This document shows positions 56,156 through 64,000 of a stretch of 64,000 nucleotides of DNA, in pieces. This stretch comes from Thermoleophilia bacterium (GTDB taxonomy: Bacteria > Actinomycetota > Thermoleophilia > Miltoncostaeales > Miltoncostaeaceae). Every line of letters begins with the position of its first letter. The first letter of the stretch is position 1. The notes beneath the pieces were generated by a model that saw nothing but the letters and a program-made list of their open reading frames with translations, was not told the DNA's origin and did not search any database. The translations under genes were made by a program, and so were the position numbers. The stretch spans positions 17,460 through 81,459 of the forward strand of contig JAGQUM010000018.1 of the NCBI GenBank assembly GCA_020438485.1, given 5' to 3'.

Positions 56156-57088
56156 ATGCACACCCCGCGGAACGCGGGCGGCTCTCCTGCCGCCGATCGC
56201 CGCGGACCGCCCCGACAGGACCCATCACCCCGCACCGTGGACCCGTACACCCACAGCCCCGCCCCCACGGAGGAACCGCCGCCGGCCCGGGGAGGCGGCG
56301 GCGATCACCCCCTGGAGGCGCCGGACCTCGTCGCGCAGCTGTCGCCCCTGCAGCGCCGCGTGCTGACCCTGCGCCGGGGCGCGCGGACACCCACGGTGGT
56401 CGGGCTGCTGACCGCGTTCGCGTGCAGCGTGTCCGTACTGGCCACGTTCGTGGTGAACGGCCTGATCGTGGGCGACAGGGGCTCGCCCCTCTACGTCGGG
56501 CTGGCCGAGGCGTTCGCGATACCGGCGGTGCTGACGCCGTTGATGACCCTCTACATCATCCGGCTCTACGGCCTGATCATCGACGCGCACGACGCGCTGG
56601 ACCGGCTGGCATCGACCGACGCGCTGACCGGCCTGCGCAACCGCCGGGCGTTCTTCACGCTCGCGACCGACGCGCTGGCCCGCCGCGGCCCCGGCGAACT
56701 GGTGGTGCTGATGGTCGACGCGGACCGCTTCAAGGAGATCAACGACCGCCACGGCCACGCCGTCGGGGACGACGCGCTGCGGCGGCTGGCGGGGGGCGTG
56801 CGGGCGGCGCTGCCCCCGGACGCGGTCCTGGGGCGCGTGGGCGGCGACGAGTTCGCCGCCGTCGTCGCGCTGTCGCGGGGGCGCGTGGACTCCGCCGTCG
56901 ACGCGGTCCGAGAGGCGTGTCGCGAGGTCAGCGTGGCGCCGGGCGTGGTGTTCGGGGCAAGCGTGGGGGCGGCGATCGTCGAGGCCGGCGACAGCGTGGA
57001 CAGCGCGCTGGAGCGCGCGGACCGGCGGATGTACCGCGCCAAGGGGCGGGAGCCGGGCGGGGGGTCGCCGGTGCGCCACCGCCGCTGA
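56156..57088 (+). CDS. Membrane GGDEF protein without an I-site
   Basis: 310 residues from the ATG; a GTG at 56237 is an alternative start. After a Pro/Gly-rich cytoplasmic stretch, two membrane helices (about 82-103 and 113-138) lead directly to GGDEF (DALTGLRNRR, then GGDEF at 229-233). The RxxD site found in the cyclase at 4776-6383 is here PPDA, so product inhibition by that route is lost. No large sensor domain is present. Synthesis of cyclic di-GMP is expected. It is divergent from nhaA. Confidence 0.85.
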   Translation: MHTPRNAGGSPAADRRGPPRQDPSPRTVDPYTHSPAPTEEPPPARGGGGDHPLEAPDLVAQLSPLQRRVLTLRRGARTPTVVGLLTAFACSVSVLATFVVNGLIVGDRGSPLYVGLAEAFAIPAVLTPLMTLYIIRLYGLIIDAHDALDRLASTDALTGLRNRRAFFTLATDALARRGPGELVVLMVDADRFKEINDRHGHAVGDDALRRLAGGVRAALPPDAVLGRVGGDEFAAVVALSRGRVDSAVDAVREACREVSVAPGVVFGASVGAAIVEAGDSVDSALERADRRMYRAKGREPGGGSPVRHRR

Positions 57089-57115
57089 CGGGACCGGGCG
57101 GGCCCAGCCCGGACC

Positions 57116-59548
57116 TCAGAGGCGGCCGGCCAGGCGGCGGATCGCGGGCACGGGCGGGGCGAAGCGGGCGTCGGTGGCCCAGAGGCCCCCGGCGGCCAGC
57201 AGGGCGCCCACCAGCGCGGCACCGAACGAGGCCGGCCCGACCGCCTCGAGCGCGAAGAAGGCCCGCCAGGAGCCCATGCTCATGACGATGGCGAAGAGCA
57301 GCAGCAGCGCGCCGCACATCACCAGCGTCCAGCGCGTCCGCCGGGCCGTGGCCGCGGGCCCCTCCAGCAGCACCACCAGGTACACACCGATCAGCACCAG
57401 TGCGATCACCGCCACGGTGCGCGCGTCGGCCAGGGGCACGCCCAAGACGTTCTTGGCCAGCAGGAAAGCCGACACCACTCCCAGGCCCGTGGCCACGCCG
57501 GCGGGCACCCCGAAACGCGTGACGTCCCGCAGAAACCGGTCGCTGCGCCAGGGGCCGTCGCTGGGGGCGAGCGCCAGGATGAATGCGGGGATGCCCACCG
57601 TCAGCGCCGACGCCAGCGTCAGGTGGCGCGGCAGGAACGGGTATGCCTCGGGGCTGAGCCCGATGGTGAGGATGAGGAACGCGGCCAGAATCGACTTGGC
57701 AACGAACAGCTTTGCCACGCGCTGCAGGTTCCGCAGCACCATCCGGCCCTCGCGGATCATCGGGGGGATGGTCTCGAAGCCGCCGCGCACCAGCACCAGG
57801 TCACAGACCGTGCGCGCCATGTCGGTGGCCGAGCCGGGGCATACGGCCACGCGCGCGGTCTTGAGGGCCGGGACGTCATTGACACCGTCGCCCATCATCG
57901 TCACGTTGCCGTCGCGCGCCAGGATCTCGACGATCCGCTGCTTGCCCTCGGGGCTGACCCGGCCCGCCACCCCCGCGGCGCGCAGCGCCCGCCGCAGCTC
58001 CGCGTCGTCGGCCGGCAGGTGCCGGCCGTCCAGAGGGGTCCCGTCCACGGGCACGCCGGCGTCGCGGGCCACCGCGGCGACCGTCGCGGGGTCGTCGCCG
58101 GAGATCACGACGGGCCGCACGCCCTCCGCGCGCAGGTACCCGATGGCGTCGCCCACGCCCTGGCGCATCGCCTCGGCGAGCACCACGAGGCCCAGGGGGA
58201 TCAGCCCCTGCGGCGGCGAGTCGCCCGGGGCGGGGCGGGCGGGCGGGATGCGGGCCTCGGCCAGCGCCACGACGCGGCGCCCCATCGCCTGGTGGTCGGC
58301 CACGAGCGCGTCCAGGCCGTGGCCCGGCACCGACCGGGCCAGCACGACCTCGGGGGCGCCCAGCACCAGCGTGCAGCCGCGCACGGTCAGGGCGCTCCAC
58401 ATCCAGCGCGACGAGAACGGGACGCCGTCGCTGGGCGCGGCGGGGTCCACGTCGGCCACGGCGCCCATGGCCTGCAGCATGGCGTCCCCCGGGGGGGAGG
58501 AGCGCCCGTACGTGGCGCAGGCGTTCCGCAGGGTCTCGGGCGCGACGCCCTCGGCGGGCACGAGGTCCACCACCCGCAGCGCGTCCTCGGTGAGCGTGCC
58601 GGTCTTGTCCAGACACAGCACATCGGTGGCGCACAGCGACTCGATGGCCGAGAGCTGCTGGGCGAGCGCCCCGCGGCGGGCCATGCGCAGTGCCGAGATG
58701 GCGTACGCGACGCTGACCAGCAGGATCAGCCCCTCGGGCACCAGGGTGACGACGCCGGCGGTGGCCTCGGTCACCGACTCGCGCAGGGGCTGGTCGTGCC
58801 GCACCAGCACGACGGCGAACGCGACGCCCAGGGGGATCATGAGCGCGACCATCGCGAGCAGCAGGCGATTGACCTGCACCTGCAGCGGCGACAGGGGGTG
58901 GCGGAACTCACGGGCCCGCCCGGTGAGTCGCTGGGCGTAGCTGTCGGCCCCCACGGCCTCCGCCACGTACGTGCCGGCGCCCTCCTCGCAGAACGAGCCC
59001 GCGCGGATCTCGTCGCCGGCCGCGCGGACGACGGGCAATGACTCGCCGGTGAGCATGGACTCGTCGAGGCCGAGTCCCTCGGCGTGCCGAATGCGACCGT
59101 CGGCCACCACCTGGTCGCCTGGACCCAGCGCCACCAGATCGCCCGGCACGACCTCGCCCACGGCCACGTGACGCTCACGGCCGTCGCGGACCACGCGCGC
59201 GTGCGGCGTGGCCAGGGCCGCCAGCCGGTCGAGTGCCCGCTTGGAGCGCATCTCCTGCAGGATCCCGATGCCCGAGTTGGCCACCAGGATCGCCACGAAC
59301 AGCGCGTCGCGCCAGTCGCCCGCGGCCAGCGTGATGACCCCGAACGCCACCAGGATGAGATTGAACACGGTCAGCGTGTTGGCCCGCACGATGCTGGCCA
59401 CGCTGCGGCTGGACTCCGGGGGCGGCGGCGGGCCCCCGCGCGACGCGAGGACGGCGGCGGCCTGGGCCTCGGTGAGCCCGGCCGCCCCGGGCGGGGGAGG
59501 GACGGGCGCCCGGGGGCTCAGCGGGCGAGTGAGGTCGTCGCTGCTCAC
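57116..59548 (-). CDS. CtpE-like P-type cation-transporting ATPase
   Basis: 810 residues from a GTG start. TGES in the actuator domain, phosphorylated Asp314 in CLDKTGTLT, MMGDGVNDVPALK in the hinge and the membrane motif VTLVPEGLILLVSVAYAI are present. The PEG motif with this arrangement is typical of mycobacterial CtpE, implicated in calcium uptake, and excludes copper or cadmium pumps (no CPC). About ten membrane helices. The substrate is inferred as Ca2+ or Mg2+. The longer open frame upstream is Ala/Pro-rich and not conserved. Confidence 0.88.
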   Translation of the reverse strand: MSSDDLTRPLSPRAPVPPPPGAAGLTEAQAAAVLASRGGPPPPPESSRSVASIVRANTLTVFNLILVAFGVITLAAGDWRDALFVAILVANSGIGILQEMRSKRALDRLAALATPHARVVRDGRERHVAVGEVVPGDLVALGPGDQVVADGRIRHAEGLGLDESMLTGESLPVVRAAGDEIRAGSFCEEGAGTYVAEAVGADSYAQRLTGRAREFRHPLSPLQVQVNRLLLAMVALMIPLGVAFAVVLVRHDQPLRESVTEATAGVVTLVPEGLILLVSVAYAISALRMARRGALAQQLSAIESLCATDVLCLDKTGTLTEDALRVVDLVPAEGVAPETLRNACATYGRSSPPGDAMLQAMGAVADVDPAAPSDGVPFSSRWMWSALTVRGCTLVLGAPEVVLARSVPGHGLDALVADHQAMGRRVVALAEARIPPARPAPGDSPPQGLIPLGLVVLAEAMRQGVGDAIGYLRAEGVRPVVISGDDPATVAAVARDAGVPVDGTPLDGRHLPADDAELRRALRAAGVAGRVSPEGKQRIVEILARDGNVTMMGDGVNDVPALKTARVAVCPGSATDMARTVCDLVLVRGGFETIPPMIREGRMVLRNLQRVAKLFVAKSILAAFLILTIGLSPEAYPFLPRHLTLASALTVGIPAFILALAPSDGPWRSDRFLRDVTRFGVPAGVATGLGVVSAFLLAKNVLGVPLADARTVAVIALVLIGVYLVVLLEGPAATARRTRWTLVMCGALLLLFAIVMSMGSWRAFFALEAVGPASFGAALVGALLAAGGLWATDARFAPPVPAIRRLAGRL

Positions 59549-59555
59549 CGCCGGG

Positions 59556-59561
59556 AGGCTA
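59556..59561 (-). promoter_or_regulatory. Candidate -10 box of the P-type ATPase gene (leaderless layout)
   Basis: TAGCCT on the minus strand ends 7 bases before the GTG start at 59548; no ribosome binding site is present. Confidence 0.4.
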
Positions 59562-60197
59562 GCGCCGGGACCCGCGGCAGTCGTGGGGATCGCGTTCGGC
59601 GTCCCGCGGTGCCCCGAGGTCGCCGGTTGCGCCGCGCCCCATGCCGCACCCCGGGGAGTCATGGCGAAAAGGCCGGAACGCTCGGCACATGGGTCGCACC
59701 GGATCCCCTCCCGGAGTCCCCATCTCGCCCTCCGCGGCGGCCGCCGCCGACGACGGGGACGCCGCCTGGATGCCCTGCGCCGGTCGGGCGCCGTGCGATG
59801 GCCGACGCCCGCCGACGGACCGCGTCACTGCGACGACGGCGGGGCGCCCGGCCGATCCGGGACGGACGGGATGGCCTGGCCGACGTCGGCGGGGCGTTCG
59901 TCAGCACGCCCGCGCCGTTCGACACGTCCGCCGGGTTCACAGCCTCCGGGTGGTTCACGGCTCCACGGCCCGACCCCGGGGCGTCGCGCTCGCGCGGGCC
60001 GCGCTGCCGATCCGGCGGCGGTTCGTGGTCGTGGTTCCCGCCGTCGCGTCGGGGACGATGCTGCTGGTGGCCGCGCCGGCGGGCGTCGTGCGGCCCCGCT
60101 CGCCCGGCCACCGGCTGTACCGGGTCCAGCGCGGCATCGCCGAGGGGGGACGATGCCCCTGCAGGTGCTCGACGGGGCCTCCCCACCCGGGCGACGC

Positions 60198-60216
60198 CGC
60201 CCGCGGGGGGCGGGCG
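60198..60216 (-). terminator. Hairpin just after ecfT
   Basis: CGCCCGC (60198-60204) and GCGGGCG (60210-60216) pair around a five-base loop, three bases past the ecfT stop. No T-run follows. Confidence 0.35.
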
Positions 60217-60219
60217 CTC

Positions 60220-60846
60220 CTAGGGGCGGGCCCGTGGGGGGTCGGGGTGTGCCAGACCCCGCGCGTCCAGGGCCTCCCCCGCCCCGTGGGCGAAGCGGCC
60301 GGCCGACACCACGGTGGGGACGGCCAGTGCCCGCACGCTGCGGCCCAGGCCCCGGGCGCGGCGTGCGTCGCGAACCCGGGCGAGGGCCAGCGCCAGGTGC
60401 TCGACGCTGCGCAGCGTCAGACCCACGGTGAGGCCCAGCCGGAACACGCGGTCGTGCCGCACCCGGCAGGCCCCGAGGCCCCGCTCAACGGCCCGCACCA
60501 CGGCGGCGGCGGGGGTTGTCAGCGTCAGCGCAACGGCCAGCGACGCGAGCCCCAGCACCCGGGTTCCGGACACCCACGCCGCCCGGTGCTCGCCCATCCA
60601 CATCTGCCACGCCCACATCACGAGGGCGGTCACCGCGAACGGCACCATCGCCCGCCCGAACACCCGCGCCGGGACGCGGGCCGACAGCGCGGCGCCGACG
60701 GCACCGACGGCCACCGCGACCCCCTCGCGCGGCCCGCCCCACGCCATCAGCGCAGCGGACGTCACCGCCAGTGCCAACCCCTTCGCCCACACCGGTGCCC
60801 GGTGCAGCCACGAGCGCCCGGGCCAGTGGAGGACGGGCGCGCTCAC
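60220..60846 (-). CDS. ecfT: ECF transporter transmembrane (T) component
   Basis: 208 residues from a GTG start, with about five membrane helices and the Ala-Arg-Gly coupling segment (ARVRDARRARGLG) that contacts the ATPase. It is the scaffold of an energy-coupling-factor vitamin importer. The start overlaps the ATPase stop (GTGA). With EcfA next to it and the acyl-CoA ligase/thiolase pair upstream, a BioN-type role in biotin uptake is likely; the substrate-binding S component is not in the window. Confidence 0.85.
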   Translation of the reverse strand: MSAPVLHWPGRSWLHRAPVWAKGLALAVTSAALMAWGGPREGVAVAVGAVGAALSARVPARVFGRAMVPFAVTALVMWAWQMWMGEHRAAWVSGTRVLGLASLAVALTLTTPAAAVVRAVERGLGACRVRHDRVFRLGLTVGLTLRSVEHLALALARVRDARRARGLGRSVRALAVPTVVSAGRFAHGAGEALDARGLAHPDPPRARP

Positions 60847-61523
60847 GCGCCCACCCGGGCGACGTAGGCGTCGACCACGTCGGCCGGGTCACCGTCGGCC
60901 ACCACCCTCCCGCCGTCCAGCAGCACGGCGCGGTCCAGACCGCGGACGTGGTCGAGGTCGTGCGACACGATGACGGCCCGGGGGGCCATCGCCTCGACGG
61001 CGTCGACGACGCGGCGCCGGTTCACCAGGTCCAGCGCGGACGTGGGCTCGTCCAGCACCACCCAGGCCGGCTCCATCACCAGCACGCCGGCCAGCGCCAC
61101 CAGCTGGCGCTCCCCGCCGCTCAGCGTGTGGACGGCCTGGTTCGCCTGATCCCCCAGGCCCAGGGCCTGCAGCGCCGCCCGCGCCGCCCGGTCGGCCTCG
61201 CGACGGGAGGCGCCGCGGGCCCGGATGCCCAGCGCGACGTCCTCGGCGGGCGTCGGCGCCACGATCTGGGCGTCGGAGTCCTGGAACACGAACCCGACGT
61301 CGCGCTGCACGGCGCGCCGGTCCGTGCGCGTGTCGCGGTGACCCACCGTCACCGAGCCGCGGGTGGGGAGCGTGAGACCGTTCACGCAGCGGGCCAGCGT
61401 CGTCTTTCCCGAACCGTTCGCACCGATCAACGCCACGCGGCGCTCGCCCAGCCGCAGGGTCACGTCGGCCACGATGGGGGTGCCGTCGGGGGCCAGCACG
61501 CTGACGCCGTCGAACGCGATCAC
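60843..61523 (-). CDS. ecfA: ECF transporter ATP-binding (A) component
   Basis: 226 residues from a GTG start. Walker A is GANGSGKTT (34-42), the signature is LSGGERQLVALAGVL, Walker B is WVVLDEPTSALD, and FVFQDSDAQIVAPTPAEDVALG is the Q-loop region characteristic of CbiO/EcfA proteins. Only one A component is encoded, as in BioMNY systems. GTGA overlaps with thiolase upstream and ecfT downstream tie it into one operon. Confidence 0.92.
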   Translation of the reverse strand: MIAFDGVSVLAPDGTPIVADVTLRLGERRVALIGANGSGKTTLARCVNGLTLPTRGSVTVGHRDTRTDRRAVQRDVGFVFQDSDAQIVAPTPAEDVALGIRARGASRREADRAARAALQALGLGDQANQAVHTLSGGERQLVALAGVLVMEPAWVVLDEPTSALDLVNRRRVVDAVEAMAPRAVIVSHDLDHVRGLDRAVLLDGGRVVADGDPADVVDAYVARVGA

Positions 61524-62671
61524 GCGGCCTCCCACCGCCAGCGGGCCGCGACGCCCACGCCCCCGGCGACGGCCGCGGCCGTGAGCGCCGTCGCGCCGTC
61601 GCGTCCACGCACTTCGTAGAAGGCCCGGACCACCTGCGCGGCCCCGGACGCGCCCCACGGGTGCCCCAGCGCGATGGCGCCGCCGCGGGGGTTGAGGCGG
61701 TCCTCGTCCAGGCGCAGGTCGTCGACGGTGGCCAGCACCTGTGCCGCGAACGCCTCCGTGAACGCCACCGTTTCGACCGCGGACGGGGAGAACGCCGGGT
61801 CTCGTTCGATCAACGCCCGCACCGCGGGGACGGCGCCGAGGCCGCACACGCGCGGGTCGACGCCGGCGACGGCCGAGTCCACGTGGGCCAGGCCGCCCGC
61901 CAGATCCGCACGCCGAGCCGCGCCGGCGGACATCACCACGACCGCCGCCGCCCCGTCGGCGATCTGGCTGGAGTTCGCGGCCGTCACCGTGCCGCCGGAC
62001 CGCACGACCGGCGGGAAGCGGGCGCAGCGGGCGGCGTCCAGACGGGGCCGCGGGCACGCGTCGGCCCCGAGGCCGGCGACGGGCGCGAGCTCGGCGTCGA
62101 ACGCCCCGGCGGCCGCGGCCGCCGCGGCCCTGGCGTGGCTCCGCGCCGCGTACGCGTCCTGCCGCTCGCGCGCGATGCCCCGCTCGGCGGCCACCGTCTC
62201 GGCCGAGAAGGCCATGCCCGGGTCGTCCCACCCCCCGGCCGCGAACGGCGCCCGGGGGAAGAACCTCCGGCCCCGGGCGCCCTCGTCGCCGGCCGCCGCG
62301 GCCCGCATGGGCGACGTCGACGCGCTCTCCACGCCCCCCGCCACGTAGGCGTCGCCGGCGCCGGCCTCGACGAGGCGGCACGCCAGCGTCACGGCATCGA
62401 GGCCGCCCCCGCACTGGCGGTCCAGTGTCATCCCGGCCGCCGTGGACGGCAGCCCGGCCGCCAGCGCGGCACGGCGGGCGAGGTTTCCCCCCGGCCCCGT
62501 CGCGGTCGCCAGCACGACGTCCGCCACGGCGGCGGCGTCGACGCCGGCGCGCTCCACCGCGGCCCGCACCACCGCGGCGGCCAGGTCGTCGGCGTGGACG
62601 CCCGCCAGCGGCCCGTCCATGGGCGCGAACGGCGTCCGTACGGCGGCGACCACCAGCGCCCGGGTGCTCAC
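61520..62671 (-). CDS. Thiolase-family protein (YhfS-like) lacking the second catalytic cysteine
   Basis: 383 residues from a GTG start. The acyl-accepting Cys87 is in LDRQCGGGLDAV and the catalytic His337 in ALGHPWGASGA. The C-terminal CxGGGxG motif, whose Cys is the proton-exchanging base, reads AVAGGVG with Ala367 in its place. The fold is otherwise a full-length thiolase. It should act on an acyl-CoA, probably the product of the adjacent ligase, but normal reversible Claisen chemistry is doubtful. GTGA overlaps join it to the ligase and to ecfA. Confidence 0.88.
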   Translation of the reverse strand: MSTRALVVAAVRTPFAPMDGPLAGVHADDLAAAVVRAAVERAGVDAAAVADVVLATATGPGGNLARRAALAAGLPSTAAGMTLDRQCGGGLDAVTLACRLVEAGAGDAYVAGGVESASTSPMRAAAAGDEGARGRRFFPRAPFAAGGWDDPGMAFSAETVAAERGIARERQDAYAARSHARAAAAAAAGAFDAELAPVAGLGADACPRPRLDAARCARFPPVVRSGGTVTAANSSQIADGAAAVVVMSAGAARRADLAGGLAHVDSAVAGVDPRVCGLGAVPAVRALIERDPAFSPSAVETVAFTEAFAAQVLATVDDLRLDEDRLNPRGGAIALGHPWGASGAAQVVRAFYEVRGRDGATALTAAAVAGGVGVAARWRWEAA

Positions 62672-64000
62672 CGGATCTCCGCGGCGCCGTCCACCAGCGC
62701 GCGGACGGCGGCGCGGTCGACCTTGCCGGTGCGGCCGAGGGGAGGCGGACCGTCCAGCGCGACATACCGACGCGGGCGCTTGTACGCGGACAGGCGACCC
62801 GCGACGTGCGCGCGCAGGGCGGCGCGGGTGAGCGCGGCCCCCTGTGCGGGCTCGACGGCCGCGCACACCACCTGTCCCCACGCGGGGTCGTCCACGCCGA
62901 CGACCACGCACGACGCCACGCCCGGCGCGGTGGACACGACCTCCTCCACCTCCTCGGGCTGCACGTTGGCGGCGCCCGTGATGATGAGCGCCGAGCCGCG
63001 GCCGTCCACCCACACGTGCCCCGCCGCGTCCACCCGTCCGCGGTCGCCCACGGTGATCCAGCCGTCGGCGGGGCGGGCCGGCGCCCCCGCGGGCGCGCCG
63101 CCGCGGTAGCCCATGAACACCAGGGGGCTGCGGACGTGGAGCGTGCCGCGCTCCCCCGCGGCGGCGGGGACGCCGTCGTCGCCGCGGACCTCGATCTCCA
63201 CGCCAGGGAACGCCCGCCCCACTGATCCAGGAGGGGTGTCGTCGCCGTCGCGGCGGATCGCGACGAACGACAGCTCGGACGCGCCGTAGTACTCCACCAC
63301 CTCGGTGCCGGGGAACGCGTCGCGCACCGCGGCCCGCACGGCGGCCTCGAGGCGCGCGCCGGCGCAGTAGACCCGGCGGGGTGCGGGGGTTCCCAGACTC
63401 CCCCGGGCGGCGGCATGGGCCAGCATGGTCGGCACCACGTACATGGCCGCCGGCGCCTCGTCCGCGCCCGCCCTCGCGGCGTCCGGCGCGGGTCGCAACT
63501 CGAGCGTCGCGCCCGCGTGGAGGGCGTGGAGGGCCCCGAACAGGAAGTGCGAGCTGCCCATCCCGCCCGGCACGACCACGGGCCCGTCGCCGAGCGGCGC
63601 GAACGCGTCGAGGCCGGCGAAGCTCTCCCACCACGACCGGTGCGAGCGTTGGAACGCCTTGGGGCGGCCGGCGCTGCCGGACGTGAACCCGACGTAGAAC
63701 GCGTCGCCGGCGCCGGGGGTGCGCGGCCCGGCCGGGCCGCTGGCCGCGGGAGTGCTCCACGCGCGCCACCCCGCGGGGGCCGCGGCGGGGCGGTGCCCCG
63801 CGCGGGGCTCCCACGGGTGGGCGGCGGGCACCATCACGGCCGACGGCGCCAGGACGTCCAGCGCCCCGTCGGCCTCCGCCCCCGTCCAGCGGCCGTCCAG
63901 CACGCCCACCGCCCAGCCGGACGACGCGAGCCCCAGAAACGCGGCGACGAACGCGGGGGACTCGTCCCACACGAGCCCCACGAACGGGGTGGGTTCGCCG
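62668..64000 (-). CDS. AMP-forming acyl-CoA ligase (YhfT-like), N-terminus cut by window edge
   Basis: About 444 residues are visible; the frame runs open off the right edge. The ATP loop is FTSGSAGRPKAF, with YYGASE, TVGDRGRVD and the hinge region; the acylation lysine is in GRTGKVDRAAVR near the C-terminus. It activates a carboxylic acid to its CoA thioester. Total length would be close to 450-500 residues. The order ligase-thiolase-EcfA-EcfT recalls Bacillus yhfUTS, where yhfU encodes the biotin transporter BioY; bioY is predicted just right of the window. Confidence 0.9.
   Translation of the reverse strand, partial: GEPTPFVGLVWDESPAFVAAFLGLASSGWAVGVLDGRWTGAEADGALDVLAPSAVMVPAAHPWEPRAGHRPAAAPAGWRAWSTPAASGPAGPRTPGAGDAFYVGFTSGSAGRPKAFQRSHRSWWESFAGLDAFAPLGDGPVVVPGGMGSSHFLFGALHALHAGATLELRPAPDAARAGADEAPAAMYVVPTMLAHAAARGSLGTPAPRRVYCAGARLEAAVRAAVRDAFPGTEVVEYYGASELSFVAIRRDGDDTPPGSVGRAFPGVEIEVRGDDGVPAAAGERGTLHVRSPLVFMGYRGGAPAGAPARPADGWITVGDRGRVDAAGHVWVDGRGSALIITGAANVQPEEVEEVVSTAPGVASCVVVGVDDPAWGQVVCAAVEPAQGAALTRAALRAHVAGRLSAYKRPRRYVALDGPPPLGRTGKVDRAAVRALVDGAAEIR

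Larger units (their letters stand above)
59549..60219. other. Gene-free stretch between ecfT and the P-type ATPase gene
   Basis: 671 bases with no gene I can support. One plus-strand frame has a hydrophobic run (RRRFVVVVPAVASGTMLLVA, about 60019-60078) with coding-like third positions, but it continues without a stop across ecfT. The other frames are Arg/Pro/Gly-rich. Decayed coding sequence is possible. Confidence 0.55.

Noticed and set aside
59641..60867. 408-codon plus-strand frame with a hydrophobic run
   Set aside because: It crosses all of ecfT on the opposite strand and has no conserved motif; kept only as an observation about the gap.

Overview
The window looks like a chromosomal segment of a rod-shaped, very GC-rich bacterium. 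The mreBCD-mrdA-rodA-rng-rplU-rpmA-obg-proB-nadD-rsfS block, the murJ-lepA-hemW-hrcA chain, the split PrimPolC/LigC repair pair and the many leaderless-looking promoters fit a deep-branching Actinomycetota, most likely a Thermoleophilia-type lineage. This placement is an inference from gene content and order. No integrase, insertion sequence, prophage or CRISPR array is visible.

Layout, left to right. 1-4585: a circularly permuted ATP-grasp gene (cut by the left edge) coupled to a transglutaminase-DUF2126 protein. 4776-8469: a membrane diguanylate cyclase and glutamine-dependent NAD synthetase. 8476-14360: murJ, lepA, hemW, hrcA and a small membrane protein, read leftward. 14432-18000: rpsT, then holA and comEC leftward and comEA rightward. 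18003-24753: leuS, a GNAT enzyme, a DUF342 protein, an amphi-Trp small protein and a chemoreceptor. 24930-28219: LigC-type ligase and PrimPolC-type polymerase pointing at each other around a zinc alcohol dehydrogenase. 28279-31168: a TetR regulator with a visible operator, followed by an MMPL exporter. 31458-31601: a tRNA-Ala unit with promoter and terminator. 31681-44603: a long leftward cell-shape, RNA and ribosome operon, mreB to rsfS plus a TSUP permease. 44746-50662: maf, ndk, a membrane protein, folC and valS. 51212-54672: tRNA-His, tRNA-Leu, tig, clpP and clpX. 54763-59548: nhaA, a second diguanylate cyclase and a CtpE-like P-type ATPase. 60220-64000: acyl-CoA ligase (cut by the right edge), thiolase, EcfA and EcfT in one tightly overlapped operon.

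Coupling is unusually tight. Fifteen adjacent gene pairs overlap in a 4-base start/stop arrangement (NTGA) that uses ATG, GTG, TTG and even CTG as the start codon. Several transcription units have a TAnnnT -10 box 5-9 bases before the start codon, which suggests leaderless mRNAs.

The points most worth following are: the acyl-CoA ligase/thiolase pair joined to ECF transporter genes, which recalls Bacillus yhfUTS and predicts a biotin-related operon; the thiolase lacking its second catalytic cysteine; the trigger factor start codon sharing its A with the tRNA-Leu discriminator base; an Obg protein whose G domain lacks NKxD; and a GTPase-remnant-like protein inside the cell-shape operon. I found no wholly new multi-gene system that I could defend from sequence alone.
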